This document shows positions 47,228-58,417 of a DNA stretch of 64,000 nt, one piece after another. Source of the DNA: Stereocaulon alpinum. Taxonomy: Eukaryota > Ascomycota > Lecanoromycetes > Lecanorales > Stereocaulaceae. A model generated the notes under the pieces. That model ran no database searches. It had not been told where the DNA came from and saw nothing but the letters and a program-made list of their open reading frames with translations. Every line of letters starts with the position of its first letter. Position 1 is the first letter of the stretch. The position numbers and the translations under genes are program-made. The stretch spans positions 1 through 64,000 of the forward strand of contig JAEUBA010000082.1 in the NCBI GenBank assembly GCA_018257865.1. The letters are read 5' to 3'.

Positions 47228-48614
47228 ATGATGTATTATACTCAGAGTAATGGTACAACCGCGCAAATTCCTGTCATCGATCTCTCTGGAGCAGATGCAC
47301 AAACCGCAGACCAGCTTGTCAAAGCTGTTGCTGAGTACGGTTTTGTCTTCGTGAAAGGTGAAGGACTGGGCTTTACAGCACAGATTTTGAACGATACGTT
47401 TGCACTGGTCAGCTTAGAGCATACTATATCGTGCCATTCTTCTTAGATAGACAATGCATTTTCTGATCGTACAGACAGTCAAAAGCATTCTTCGCTTCTC
47501 CAGTCGAAGAGAAAGAGAAGGGTGCCATTCAAGCCAATGTATTATATCCATGTTATTGAGTAGGAGCTCAAAGTTGATGGATTGTCCCATTAGAACATAG
47601 GATGGTCCTCCATGCACGCCGAAACTCTAGATCCAAAGAACCAGAAGGTAACATGCTATCTTCCCACCATGAGCTCTGCTAACTCTTACTTTCAAGAGAG
47701 GAGACTTCAAAGAGTCGGTTCCCAGATATATGAGCACCCCACTGGGCTGATCAAATGTGTCCAGAGCTATCAATTTTGGCGAATTCGTCAACGGCAAAGC
47801 CCAGCAGACCCTAGCCCCAACCCTTGCTCCCCACGAGGCCGATCTCGATCACTTCTCGGTCCTCTGCCATAAGCTATGCATGAAGCTTCTGCGGCTCTTC
47901 GCTCTTGGGCTGCAAATTGGTCCCTCAAAAGGCGGCGAGGAATACTTCTCGTCCCGCCATGATCCAGATAAGGGTCCTTCTGGTAGCATACTTCGGTTTC
48001 TTCATGTACGTAGCTTGTGAACGCTAGTAGAAGCATTCAAGCATGGCTTATGTCCTGCTGCGCTAGTATCCCGCAGTTGAGAAGGATGAATGCGCGATGG
48101 ACAACGTGGTGGACATTCGAGCCGGTGCTCACAGCGATTATGGTACGTCCCGATTCTTCCATACGAATTTTCGATTCCCCATCTTACCTAAGCCACAGGC
48201 TCATTAACCCTTCTGTTTCAACGTGCCTCCCAACCTGGTCTCGAGATTCTAACTCCCAGCTCAACCTGGTCGCCCGTGCCCATCTGTCCTCCTGGCACAG
48301 AATCCGATGCCTTCCCACCAATCCTGGTTAACATTGGCGACTTGATGCACTTTTGGACGAATGGTTTGCTGAAAAGTACAGTCCACAGGGTAGTATTCCC
48401 AGAGGGAGAAAGCGAGGATCGGTATAGCGTAGCGTACTTCTGCCATCCCTTGGATGAAGTTGAAATAGAAGCTGTGCCGAGTGAAATGATTAAGGAAAGA
48501 GGGAAGCAAGACGAGCAGCAAAATGGAATGACGATTACTGCGGAGGGGTATCTGAAGAAGAGATTGGCCGAAACATATGGGTGGGAAAGACAACACGATG
48601 CAGCGCAAGATTAG
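47228..48614 (+). CDS. Isopenicillin-N-synthase-like 2-oxoglutarate/Fe(II) dioxygenase
   Basis: Seven exons: 47228-47407, 47479-47538, 47594-47647, 47697-47713 (17 nt), 47765-48005, 48067-48142 and 48199-48614. They join to 347 aa. The N-terminal part (I-P-V-I-D-L-S-G) is the non-haem dioxygenase leader. The iron ligands are H206-x-D208 (A-G-A-H-S-D-Y-G) and H272 (S-T-V-H-R-V-V), and R284-Y-S is the 2-oxoglutarate-binding R-x-S. So the active site is complete. The family covers many oxidations, including flavonoid, gibberellin and thymine-type reactions; nothing nearby tells the substrate. The fourth exon donor (GTCGGT) is unusual, but it alone restores D-F-K-E-A-I-N-F-G-E-F. I start at the first of two adjacent ATGs. 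Confidence 0.9.
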
Positions 48615-49197
48615 CCTGCACGGAAGCTTCGAAATGGAGTCAAGCACAGCCTAAACTTCAATAGGATCAGTCGACGAGCAGCTTGAGAAGCTTGTTCGCT
48701 ATCATGCGCAGCGTAGGATGGGAAACCCATCGCGTAATAAATACAGATTTCGCCAAATGAAAACCCTTTTGATTCGCTGTGAAAAATTTCAACGCCTACT
48801 GCAGTCCTTGACACTGGTCGTAATTGTGTGCGGTGACGGTGATCCGGGAAGGTGTAAAAATCCAGAGGCTTAGGTGTGTACAGCTGATTGACGCCGCCGT
48901 CGGGCAAGCGAGTCCGAAAGGATCGGGAATTGCAAGGAGCGCGGTGTACCGTTGCTGAGGTCGCGAGGAGCTTTCCTGGAAAGATACGCCGTGAGATCAG
49001 ACGAAATATCAAATTCGATTCATAATGCTTAGTATAGCATAAGCGTGTCGTTGGCGAGGAGATAGTGCCGTACCAGGCGAGTGCCAAAAGCGTTGACCAT
49101 GAACGCCCATGCGATTAGAGAGATGCCGCTCGCAGAGAATGCCGCTGATTACAAAATTGAATTGGATGCAATCGACAATAGGATGAATATCGGGGTA
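48615..49197. other. Convergent spacer
   Basis: These 583 bp separate the stops of the dioxygenase gene and MUB1. I see no gene or repeat; they should hold the two 3' ends. Confidence 0.45.
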
Positions 49198-51138
49198 TCA
49201 TTGTGCAGCAACTTGGCACCAGTGCCTGTGGAAAACCCAGGCGTTCTTCTGACATTCCTTGCTGCAGTATTTGGTGCGCCGGCACCGACGACATTTGGCG
49301 AATTGTCGTGTCCATTGTTCCCATCTGCCGCACTCATAGTACGCGCATTGACGAATCCCACCACGGGCATCGTCTTTCCGGCACAAATTCCGCATCACGA
49401 CGCCTGCCCAGTGCTGCATGTCTTGCGAATGGTGGCGGACCGTGAACTTCTCAACCAGTGGGAATATATTGAAATCGTCGGGAAGCAAATATTCTTCCTC
49501 ATCAGCTTCCTCATTGTGAAAACATTCGGTAGTATTATGGTCATCGAGAGCATTGAGGTTCTTGCCAATCTTCAATTTAGGAACAAGGTGGGATTGTTGG
49601 AAGTATGTCCTGAGGTTGCAATACTTGGACACATAAGCGAGGAGTTGCAGTGACATCAAAACGTCTTCGTCGCGGGGTGTAGCAGCCAGAACGCCAGGAG
49701 GCGCTGATCGATCTAGAAGATATCTTGCGTGTGTATTTTGCGGCATAGCTTGGGTCGCTGCGTTTACCACGCTCATGGGCTGTGGAGCCTGATTAAAGCC
49801 GATGTTGGTAGTGGTAGGGGTCACATTTGCGTTGATGATGCTCCCATCGTTGGCAGACTGATGAGTGATATTAAAGGTCTCTGTTTCTTGGCCTTCCGAA
49901 ACGTTAGGGGCGGTGAGACCCAGGGTCGTGGCTACAGCATCAAGCATTGGATCTTGGTCTCCAGCTTCCTGGATATCCACAGTTGGTTGGATGTCGATCA
50001 TTGGCTCATCAAGGTTTTCATTTGTTACAGATGTCTCGGAGGCCGCCTCATCCCCATTGGCATCATCAGAATCACCAGAGGTAGACTGCTGTTGGCGAAT
50101 TGACGGCCTTCGTCTGTCCCTCGTTGTACGAACTGTAGGGCGAATTGATGGTGCGCTCGGGGTGGTGGGTGATTCCGGCTGAGACGTAATGCCCGTCTGT
50201 AGAGCAGGCACAGCAGGTAGCATGGAAGGAAGTCTATCGGCGTCACGCACAGGGCGAAGTCCAAATCCCTCCATTGCTTCCACTGGCGTAACAGCTGCTC
50301 CTATAGATTGCATAGCGCTATGCCGGCTACCGCTTCCTCCTCCTCCAGAGCCATGGTGTCTTCCGTCCTGACTCCTATGGTGGTAATGATGATGGTGGTG
50401 ATGGTGATGATGATGGCGAGTAAAAGATGTCCTGTCAGGTGGCGAAGTCGTCGCAAACTGAGGCAGTGTTGGAGTCAAGTCCATTTGCATGACATCCGAA
50501 AGTTGTTGCGGCACAGTCTGCTCAAAAGAGGTTTGGGGCCAATTCTGGGGTATTTGAATAGATGGTGGAGGATCCTGACGACGGAAAGGTCTGTTCTCAG
50601 ATCCTGCATTACCCCGGTCTTGAAAGGTTTGGCGATCGAAAGAGCCCACTGGAGGTGCTGGGAGAGCCCTTGTGTGTTGCTGGTTCTGTCGTTGTTGGAG
50701 AGCCTGCAGCGTTTGGCGCCGACTTGCTGCTTCTGCTTCGGCCTTTTCTCTATACTTATCGACGACCTTGATATAATTGTCAAGTATCGTAGCAATGACA
50801 GGTACCATATCAGCTTCCACGACCCTCGTTCGAACACTCTCGGAGCCCCGGACTCCAATGTTGACAACGCATTGGAAGGCCAAATTCCACTTCCACATCT
50901 CCATCATCTCCTGGCTCCTACCCTGTTTCAATATACATACTAGCCTTTCCACGCCACCGTCAATGGTGAGGATGTCGCGAATCCGCGCTGACGACGTTGT
51001 TAAATAGGCCAGGTGATTCAAGGAATTGATCAAAGGCAAGGTGGACGTGCAGTCCAAAGCTCGACGGTCGTACAGGGCCGTGGTGATGCCCACTGATGCT
51101 TTGTTGACGTTTGGAATACTGAAGTTGACTTCCCTCAT
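49198..51138 (-). CDS. mub1: MUB1/SamB, MYND-finger protein
   Basis: A single exon encodes 646 aa from the ATG at 51138. The frame stays open 161 codons further upstream (to 51621), but the family begins M-R-E-V-N-F-S-I-P-N-V, so I treat the rest as leader. The N-terminal ~130 residues form a helical, armadillo-like region. A long disordered middle contains a run of ten histidines (near 50380-50415) and Gln/Pro-rich segments. A second conserved block leads to a MYND zinc finger at residues 598-641 with the usual C-x2-C, C-x3-C and H-x3-C spacing. Yeast Mub1 is an adaptor for the Ubr2-Rad6 ubiquitin ligase that degrades Rpn4; SamB/MUB1 affects growth and branching in Aspergillus. The function here is by homology. 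Confidence 0.93.
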   Translation of the reverse strand: MREVNFSIPNVNKASVGITTALYDRRALDCTSTLPLINSLNHLAYLTTSSARIRDILTIDGGVERLVCILKQGRSQEMMEMWKWNLAFQCVVNIGVRGSESVRTRVVEADMVPVIATILDNYIKVVDKYREKAEAEAASRRQTLQALQQRQNQQHTRALPAPPVGSFDRQTFQDRGNAGSENRPFRRQDPPPSIQIPQNWPQTSFEQTVPQQLSDVMQMDLTPTLPQFATTSPPDRTSFTRHHHHHHHHHHYHHRSQDGRHHGSGGGGSGSRHSAMQSIGAAVTPVEAMEGFGLRPVRDADRLPSMLPAVPALQTGITSQPESPTTPSAPSIRPTVRTTRDRRRPSIRQQQSTSGDSDDANGDEAASETSVTNENLDEPMIDIQPTVDIQEAGDQDPMLDAVATTLGLTAPNVSEGQETETFNITHQSANDGSIINANVTPTTTNIGFNQAPQPMSVVNAATQAMPQNTHARYLLDRSAPPGVLAATPRDEDVLMSLQLLAYVSKYCNLRTYFQQSHLVPKLKIGKNLNALDDHNTTECFHNEEADEEEYLLPDDFNIFPLVEKFTVRHHSQDMQHWAGVVMRNLCRKDDARGGIRQCAYYECGRWEQWTRQFAKCRRCRRTKYCSKECQKNAWVFHRHWCQVAAQ

Positions 51139-52470
51139 CTTTAGATGAGTCACTCGAGTGTAATTTTGAGGGGTTGTTTTCTTCGATATATGGAGCGATG
51201 GTGGATTGATGAAGTCGACTGAAAGGAGGGGAAGTCGGAGCGGCCGCGAGAGTAAGTGGGTAAACTCGGCAATGGGGTGGCTAGTAGGTGCAATGATTGT
51301 AGTAACTTGTCGTTCGGTAATCGATAGGGACGATAGGACGGCAACACCACCAGTGGTGCTACTTAGACGAGGCCTGCTGCTGCCATCTCGAGTACAGGAG
51401 TCTGGGTGATCAATAAGCAAGACCAGCGCCACTGGGGAGCGATTGCAACCGCTGTTTTGGACCTTGGGAGTGCCAGCAAAGCATGCAACGAGTTGAATCA
51501 ACGGCAAAGATGCTCGAAGACGGGTTCGTAGAATGTTCGTTGATCGATGGTGATGGAGGTTGGGGTTGCCGCTGGGTGGTCGAGAGGAGATTATTTGCTT
51601 AGCGATAGTAGTTAGCGGCAAAGCAATGACTTAGCCCTTGTCTCAGATTCTCATTCTCGATCTAGAATACTACGTACCTACAAAATTGATCCTGATAGAA
51701 ACAATGGCAGACTGCGCTCTCAGTCCATTAATACTGTCGTCCGAGAGGCTTTTGGTTTATGAGGGACATTCTATGTTTTGCAGGCTGCGAATGATTGATT
51801 CTACCACTGAACCCTTGACGAGGGCGCGCGAGGATGCCCGCCTTTCGTCGGAAATCCAATTTTCAACGTGGGGGAATACCCACAGTATTCATAGCCGCAG
51901 CTGCAATTCATGTTGCATTTGTTACACGCGTGGTCTCGTTTTATGATGCATCATGCACACTCTAACTTATTGAGGGGGGCGATTCTAGAAGAAGTTTGTT
52001 TGTCCTGTCTGCAGTGCCAAGACAACCTGCTAGTGTACGGAGACCTGTTGCGGGAGTTCTTATGGAAACATTGATTAATATTGGGAAACCTCCATCACTC
52101 ATCAGATTCCTAGCGTCCTGCCATACCAACATCACTATCTTGCTACCTCCCAGCTTCTCGTCCTATGTTTCTCACTGGTGCCCAACTTCTCTAGCCGATG
52201 CGATTGCACAGATACTGGCTCTTCGCCACATCTGATTATTCTCGCCCAATTTTCGGTTGGCTTGTTGTTCCTAGCATAGTGCCCCTCCGGTCTAGCCTTG
52301 TAGCCACAGTCTGAACTCATCACTCGACATACCTACAAGAAGCCAGCTTCTTGCTGCATCTTTCAACGTCAAGTTTCAGCTTTTCACCCCAACTTCAGGA
52401 CCAAAACCTCCTCTTTGTTTCACCGTGCTTATCACTTTTCAATTACATCTTTCATCGATTGTTATCAATT
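51139..52470. other. Upstream region of MUB1 and spacer
   Basis: These 1.3 kb include the open but unconserved leader of MUB1 (to 51621) and its promoter. A pyrimidine-rich stretch (about 52375-52470) resembles the leader of a fungal gene and precedes the BTB-like pseudogene. I see no intact gene. Confidence 0.45.
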
Positions 52471-53270
52471 ATGAGCTCTAATGCTCATTTCAGTACCGGA
52501 TCGCAGCTCTCCATCCCAGACATGCTCTCAGAATCCAGTTCACTGCTTTAATCACTACGCCAGGAGTTTAGCCTCCCACTCCGATGCCATTGTCTAGTTT
52601 GGACGCTCTGAGATTCATATACTCGAGGCCACAGTTGTTCTGGGTTCCAGAACACGCTTCTCAGCGATTATACAGAACGCGTTGCTAACCTCGGAAGAGA
52701 GAAAAGGCTCGTCAGATGGGAGCAAAGGTCACGCTTACACAATATTTTGCTTGTGGGAATCAGCGTATAGACCCTAAGCACCACAAGCCAATGTGAGCAG
52801 ATCCAAGTGAAGGCGTCATGAAGTCCCGCTCTTCTGCATCTGTTACCTCTTTAGACCTGTGTCAACCAGCTCTTAGACCGTCTTGGAAGACTATGGCAGC
52901 AAGCAATGACATGCGTCTTCACGTGCCGTGTAAGTCTACGGTGACTCCCAAGAGAAGGAGAGCGATATACGACTTGTGAGGGAGAAGTAACATTGCAAGT
53001 ATATACAGTTAGAGACATTACACTAGTCCCTCATAGAGTCGCTAGGCGTTTTCGTATGATCTCTCCAAAACAGTACGGATACAGCGAATATGTTTCGATA
53101 AGGTGGTGGTAGATCTCTTGTGGCGCCAGTTCGGTTAGAAACAACTTTGACAACGATGGCAGATCATTGCACCCAAAAAAATTCCGTATGAGTCTTATGC
53201 ATCTTTCTACAACCGTAGGAATAGCAGGGACAAATGTTATTGGAGTTTTTGAAGATCCCACGATCGAGGC
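52471..53270 (+). pseudogene. Decayed BTB/POZ-like gene (tentative)
   Basis: A fungal-looking C/T-rich leader precedes an ATG at 52471 whose frame stops after 26 codons. A shift of one base continues as F-N-H-Y-A-R-S-L-A-S-H-S-D-A-I-V, then F-G-R-S-E-I-H-I-L-E-A-T-V-V-L after an in-frame TAG. This recalls the S-D-x-x-I...H-K-x-V-L core of BTB domains. Further along (about 52990-53140) fragments such as Y-I-Q-L-E-T-L-H and D-K-V-V-V-D-L-L-W-R recall BTB protein C-termini. At least three stops or shifts separate the pieces, so no introns of normal size rescue the frame. Recognition is by eye and weak; it may be non-coding DNA. Confidence 0.33.
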
Positions 53271-53900
53271 TCGGTGCCACCGCTTTGAATAACCTAGCAA
53301 CATGCAGGAGAAGCGGGTAATTTAGACCGTGGTGGGATAAGATGAGCAAGGACAGGGCTGCCTCTAACTTGCCTCACAACGTTTCCCAAGCGTCCTTCGA
53401 TATTTCCGGTTACCATCCCCACGCCTGATTGCGAACCTTGATCACTGTTGTGCATCCTTGAAGTAACCACAGCAACCTCTGAAGACTTCGATGCTCTTGG
53501 TGCTCGACCCCGTTTAAGAAGGTCTGTGTGGGGCCTTGTTCGTATCCGCTCTAGTGCCAAACTTAGGCCAAGACGGCCAATTGGAGGCTTCTCCCTAAGA
53601 CGCAACTTCACAGCTTGTCCATCATCGATACCCCCATCCACCAACAATCAATTGGCTGTTATCAAGCATCATCGACACTCTGCCAAAGGACCTTGCCGGA
53701 CTCGCATACACCTCATCAGTGTCAGCTCGTGTGAACCGGCTCTGAGACTACATTGTAGTCGCATTCCGGCTGCCCTCATAAGCCCGGTCGCTGGCCTCTC
53801 AAACATCAAGCAATCCTTCCACCAACAGCCCCCACCACTTCCGGCTACTGTATCGTCAAATTTCTCACATTCTTCTGCGTCGGAGCAGCGACTCTTGACG
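53271..53900. promoter_or_regulatory. G-beta upstream region
   Basis: This is the probable promoter and leader of the G-beta gene. The frame of the G-beta start stays open 151 codons upstream without family similarity, and the stretch 53815-53845 is C-rich, typical of fungal leaders. Confidence 0.4.
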
Positions 53901-55185
53901 ATGTCTGCCGAAATGTCTGGGGAGCAGATGCAAGCTAAGATCGCAGCCGCACGACGTGATGCTGAAGGTCTCAAGGACAAAATAAAGCGCAAGAAGGATG
54001 AATTGGCAGATACATCTTGTGAGTCCGCGAAAGCTTCTCAATGGATATTGTACTAGCCAACTACTGTCGCAATCTTCCTACTACGTGCTGGGCACTAGCT
54101 GACATCCGCGTTAGTACGGGGAGTGGCCCAGAGCAACACTGATGCCTTACCTCGAATTGGTATGAAGGCTCGCAAAGTACTTAAAGGCCATCTCGCCAAG
54201 ATTTATGCCATGCACTGGTCGACAGATCGCAGACACTTGGTTTCTGCCTCGCAAGATGGAAAGCTCATCATATGGGATGCGTACACCACTAACAAGGTTC
54301 ACGCCATACCCCTGCGGTCGTCATGGGTCATGACTTGTGCTTACGCTCCAAGCGGTAACTACGTAGCATGCGGAGGCCTTGATAACATTTGTTCTGTTTA
54401 CAATCTATCCTCACGAGAAGGGCCTACACGCGTTGCAAGAGAGCTCTCGGGACACTCTGGCTATCTTTCCTGCTGTCGCTTCATAAACGACCGACGCATT
54501 TTGACTTCATCGGGCGACATGACATGTATGCTCTGGGATGTGGAAACCGGTTCCAAAGTCACCGAATTCGCAGACCACTTGGGAGATGTCATGAGCATCA
54601 GCATAAACCCGACGAACCAACATGTCTTCATCTCTGGAGCTTGCGATGCCTTCGCTAAGCTGTGGGATATCCGCACAGGCAAAGCAGTCCAGACCTTCGC
54701 AGGCCACGAATCGGACATAAACGCTGTGCAGTTCTTCCCTGATGGTCAAGCTTTTGGCACAGGTTCAGATGATGCTACCTGCCGGTTATTCGATATCCGT
54801 GCAGACCGCGAAGTAAACACTTATGCCAGCGACCAAATCTTATGCGGTATCACGTCCGTGGCATTTTCTGTATCCGGACGCTTACTGTTTGCTGGCTATG
54901 ATGACTTCGAGTGCAAGGTCAGTTATGACACTCTGAGCTGAATTAAGGAGTGAAACTTGATACTTACTCTTGCCATTAGGTCTGGGATGTCCTCCGAGGC
55001 GATCGTGTTGGCAATCTGAATGGCCACGAAAACCGAGTCAGCTGTTTAGGTGTAAGCAATGATGCGATGAGCTTGTGTACCGGATCTTGGGACTCTACTG
55101 TACGTCTGCTAATTGCATTTGGCTTCATTTCCGTTCTATGAGACTAATCCGTCTTTTACAACAGCTCAAGGTTTGGGCATGGTAG
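53901..55185 (+). CDS. Heterotrimeric G-protein beta subunit
   Basis: Exons are 53901-54018, 54115-54917, 54980-55099 and 55165-55185, giving 353 aa, the usual G-beta length. The N-terminal ~45 residues are a coiled coil for G-gamma (A-A-R-R-D-A-E-G-L-K-D-K-I-K). Seven WD repeats follow, with clear W-D-A, W-D-V, W-D-I and F-D-I-R ends; the protein finishes K-V-W-A-W, as in Aspergillus SfaD and related proteins. The last exon is only 21 nt. With G-gamma it transmits receptor signals that control growth, conidiation, mating and virulence in filamentous fungi. The phosducin-like gene downstream encodes its likely assembly chaperone. Confidence 0.96.
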
Positions 55186-57535
55186 TTTATATCACCGAGC
55201 TTGTCGCTGGTAGATGCTGGAACTCGCGGGTGAAGCCGTTCGCCGCACCTTCGAGCGCTCATCAATCTGTCTACCTCGTTTTCGGCAAGCACCAGACTGT
55301 CTTAGTCTCTGCATCGGTGAGAAAACTTTATCAACGAATGTTCTCGATGCAACGCGACAAGAGAAGTGGACTGTAATAGAATGAGGACGGAGCTTCTTTG
55401 AGTCTGGACTTGAAGCCGTCACGTTGTGGGTGATTCGATCGCATGACAGATGCTTGTGTACCGCTTAATGTTCATGTGTTCTGTTCGGAGCGAAGCCCTG
55501 GAATACCTTCATCCGAACCTTCTACTTGTTTTTCGCTCTACGATTCACTCTTCCCCCTCTTCGACAAACAGATTCAATACCGAATTTTCCAACTCTACAG
55601 CACCTGAGTCTCCCTCGACACCAACAATTCTTGCTCGACAACAAGATCGGAACATCACCATTGCCTTGACTCTCTACATGAGCAAGCCCTAGGGCTTCAC
55701 TCACAACGAATGAGAGCGAGTTCACTCGCGGATTCTGAGCCAAGTCGAGACACCAACATGATGAATCGATGTGCAGGCGCAGAATCGGTCTCGGGTCAGC
55801 CTTCACAATATCAAACTTTCCTTGCCATGTATGCTATTGTTCCTGGGCCGGTCAGTTGTCAGAAGACCTTGATGCTTCCTGGCGATCCTACACTAGTCGA
55901 GGTACATCACTCAGGTGACGTTCATGGGACACTACTTCTTGTATTATGTTTCATTTGTTCATAGCGTTCAGATCAGATCGACCCCTTGTTCTATTGCTCT
56001 TATTACCCCGTCGATGAAGGAGCAGTCGGCAATTGTTTATAGCGAATCAAAATCTCTTAACTTGTCCATGTTCATTGCAAGGTTTCAATAATAATGTATT
56101 GTAAATCTCGCAGAGAGAGCCTAGAGAAAGAGAAAGCAACAGTAACGGTCAGGATCACAGTCTTTGCAAGATCGACCCAGAGAACAGCCGTAACGTGGAG
56201 AACAGGGAACTTAGTAGAGTCTTTAAGAGCAGACGCCAATTTGTATGCTGAGCTTAGTTCTTCAAGCTCGAAGATAGAGCCAACAAGCCTCTCGTCTTCG
56301 TGAGCGTACCCCGGTCCATGGCTCATATTCTCACTTGCGTCAGGCTCACGGCCGACGTGATGAGCGCACCAGTGACCGTCGGCGATGTTTCGGGAATATA
56401 GACGATTCCGTAATCAGAGATGGATGACGGACAATGGGTGATTGTTATTGCTTCTCGTTCCACGCGCGGCTACCCGCTGGTGCCGTTCTGATGACACAAA
56501 AGACCCAATCGCGAAATTGCAGAATGTGATGCCACGCAACTTCCCAACGACTCGAACAGTACTCTGTGCGTGAGTCGGGGAAGATTTGGAATTCTATTCC
56601 GGTAGGTGCGGGATCATCGAAGTAGCAATTGGTATGAACGCCTAAGGTAAGCAGCTTTTACAGCGAAGACAGCAGAAATGCTTCAATTCGTAGGACGTTG
56701 GACAGGACATGATTAGGTCAGATCGAAGGTGTAACGTTGGAGATGCGTCATTTAGTTTATATCGGCGCCACCGCCAGGTGACATGGGTGAGATGTTGGTG
56801 GAATGTCGGTGGAAGATTGGTGGAATGTTGGGTTTGATCAATAATGGATATGTTGGATCATCAAGGTTTCATCGGGGGTTGGCATGGACTGGCCGCAAGA
56901 GGCAAAGTTTTGGATGGTGTGAGGGTTGAGACACTGAGACTGGTCGGACTAGGGCAGTGAGTGGGGGGCTCGGGGGAAGGGGGGGGGGGGATCAGGAAAT
57001 TAAGGGGGCGCAAAGCCTGAGACCCTAGCGTTGTGCGAATCGAAGCCAGTCCCTGCAAATCCCAACACGCATGGCCCGAGACATCCCTGCTGCCACGTTC
57101 TTTCCCTGCCATCCTGCGACCATGCAACAGCCCCATGATCCATGATCAACAATAATAACTCAAGTCAATAATACGTAACTGAACTTAATTCTCACAAGAG
57201 ATTATTGTCTTCAAGCCTCCGAACGATACTTGTACTAAATTACCAAACCACTACTATACATCCTCCTCCTCGCCATACTCACATTGTCTCATCAAAGTCC
57301 AGTCAATTGTCAGACTCGCGTCGCCGCTTTCAACTCCAACAACACCTCGGTCTCACCACCATTCCTCCAATCGCATAAACACACATACCAAGGTCTTCTC
57401 TTGCCTAGCTGGGTCCGTCTGAATTTCTTCCCGGAGCCATCACCTCGCTGAAACAGGCTCTCTCACTGCCACGCACTCCCTTTCCGGGGACTAGGTCACA
57501 GCAGCCGAATCGTCGCACGCTCTTGTTATTACAAC
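55186..57535. other. 2.35 kb spacer, leader of the phosducin-like gene
   Basis: I find no supported gene. It includes an imperfect tandem of a TTGGTGGAATG-like unit (56794-56831) and a long guanine-rich tract (about 56962-56991). The last ~350 bp are C/T-rich leader-type sequence upstream of the phosducin-like start. Short open frames here lack family motifs. Confidence 0.5.
56794..56831 (+). repeat. Imperfect tandem of an 11-12 bp GGTGGAATG-like unit
   Basis: Three successive units (TTGGTGGAATG, TCGGTGGAAGAT, TGGTGGAATGT) are visible. No function can be assigned. Confidence 0.55.
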
Positions 57536-58417
57536 ATGTCAAGCACCGCCCAAGACGAGTTTGACGCTTTCTACAACAACAACAACCAAGGCACAAAACC
57601 CTCCGGACACCCAGAAGACAGATCAGATTCTTCTGACAACGATAGCACAACCCTTCATTCTAGTAACGAAGACGAAAGAACTCTAACCTCCAATTCTTCT
57701 ACCACCATGCCTCACGCGACCACCTACCTACCTACCACTACACAATTCGATGCCAACACGGGACCCAAGGGGGTCATAGCTGATGCTCGCTCCTTCGAGA
57801 CAGCAAAAAAGCGAAGCTTCCGCCAGACACTCTACGCTTTCTCGAATAACTTCTCACGAGAGAAGAGTAAAAGCCCGAGTCCTGAAATCTCCGCTGACGA
57901 TGAGGAGGACGACTTCATGCGACAATGGAGGGCGAACAGGATAGATGAGCTGGCGAGGACTAACCAGGATGTCAGGACAAGGCGGCAAAGTCCTAGTCAG
58001 CGAAGATATGGGTCTTTAGTCACTGTGGACCCATCAGGATATCTCGATGCTGTGGAGAAGGTACACGCGTACACAACAGTAGTGGTGCTGATCTACGATG
58101 ATGAGGTACGAGACCATCGATGGTGTTGTCCTAACCTCGCTAATATACCAATGATGCAGTCTACGATCAGCAACCAAGTCGAAGACGCCCTGAAAGTAGT
58201 TGCGCGAGATCATGTCACAACACGCTTCGTCAAACTACATTACCTCGATGCGGAGATGGACGAAATCGCCGCACCTGGTATCCTAGCATACAAGAGTGGT
58301 GAATGCTTTGTCAATCTAGTTTCCGTTATCAACGAGATTCCTGCTGGTCGGGATCTCAGCTCAACGACTTTGGAGGGAGTGCTTCAGGAGTACGTGGATG
58401 GTTTCCTTCCGTTATGA
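57536..58417 (+). CDS. Phosducin-like protein (G-beta/gamma assembly co-chaperone)
   Basis: Two exons, 57536-58105 and 58160-58417, give 275 aa. The 54 bp intron (GTACGAG...ATGCAG, with a CTAAC branch-like site) is a multiple of three without a stop, so an unspliced mRNA would add 18 residues. The first ~100 residues are Ser/Thr/Asn-rich and disordered. A helical segment with F-M-R-Q-W-R-x-N-R-I-D-E-L precedes a thioredoxin-like domain without redox cysteines (T-T-V-V-V-L-I-Y-D-D-E, T-T-R-F-V-K-L-H-Y-L-D-A-E-M). These are phosducin-family marks. PhLP1 works with the CCT chaperonin to fold G-beta and load G-gamma. Its place beside the G-beta gene fits that job. Confidence 0.9.
   Translation: MSSTAQDEFDAFYNNNNQGTKPSGHPEDRSDSSDNDSTTLHSSNEDERTLTSNSSTTMPHATTYLPTTTQFDANTGPKGVIADARSFETAKKRSFRQTLYAFSNNFSREKSKSPSPEISADDEEDDFMRQWRANRIDELARTNQDVRTRRQSPSQRRYGSLVTVDPSGYLDAVEKVHAYTTVVVLIYDDEVRDHRWCCPNLANIPMMQSTISNQVEDALKVVARDHVTTRFVKLHYLDAEMDEIAAPGILAYKSGECFVNLVSVINEIPAGRDLSSTTLEGVLQEYVDGFLPL

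Noticed and set aside
49729..50943. Plus-strand frames opposite MUB1, including Met-rich ones
   Set aside because: They are antisense to conserved MUB1 sequence; the Met runs are the complement of the histidine tract.
51139..51621. 161-codon N-terminal extension of MUB1
   Set aside because: It is low-complexity and unconserved; the family start M-R-E-V-N-F-S-I-P is present downstream.
53448..53900. In-frame upstream extension of G-beta
   Set aside because: The family N-terminus begins at 53901 and the upstream part looks like an untranslated leader.
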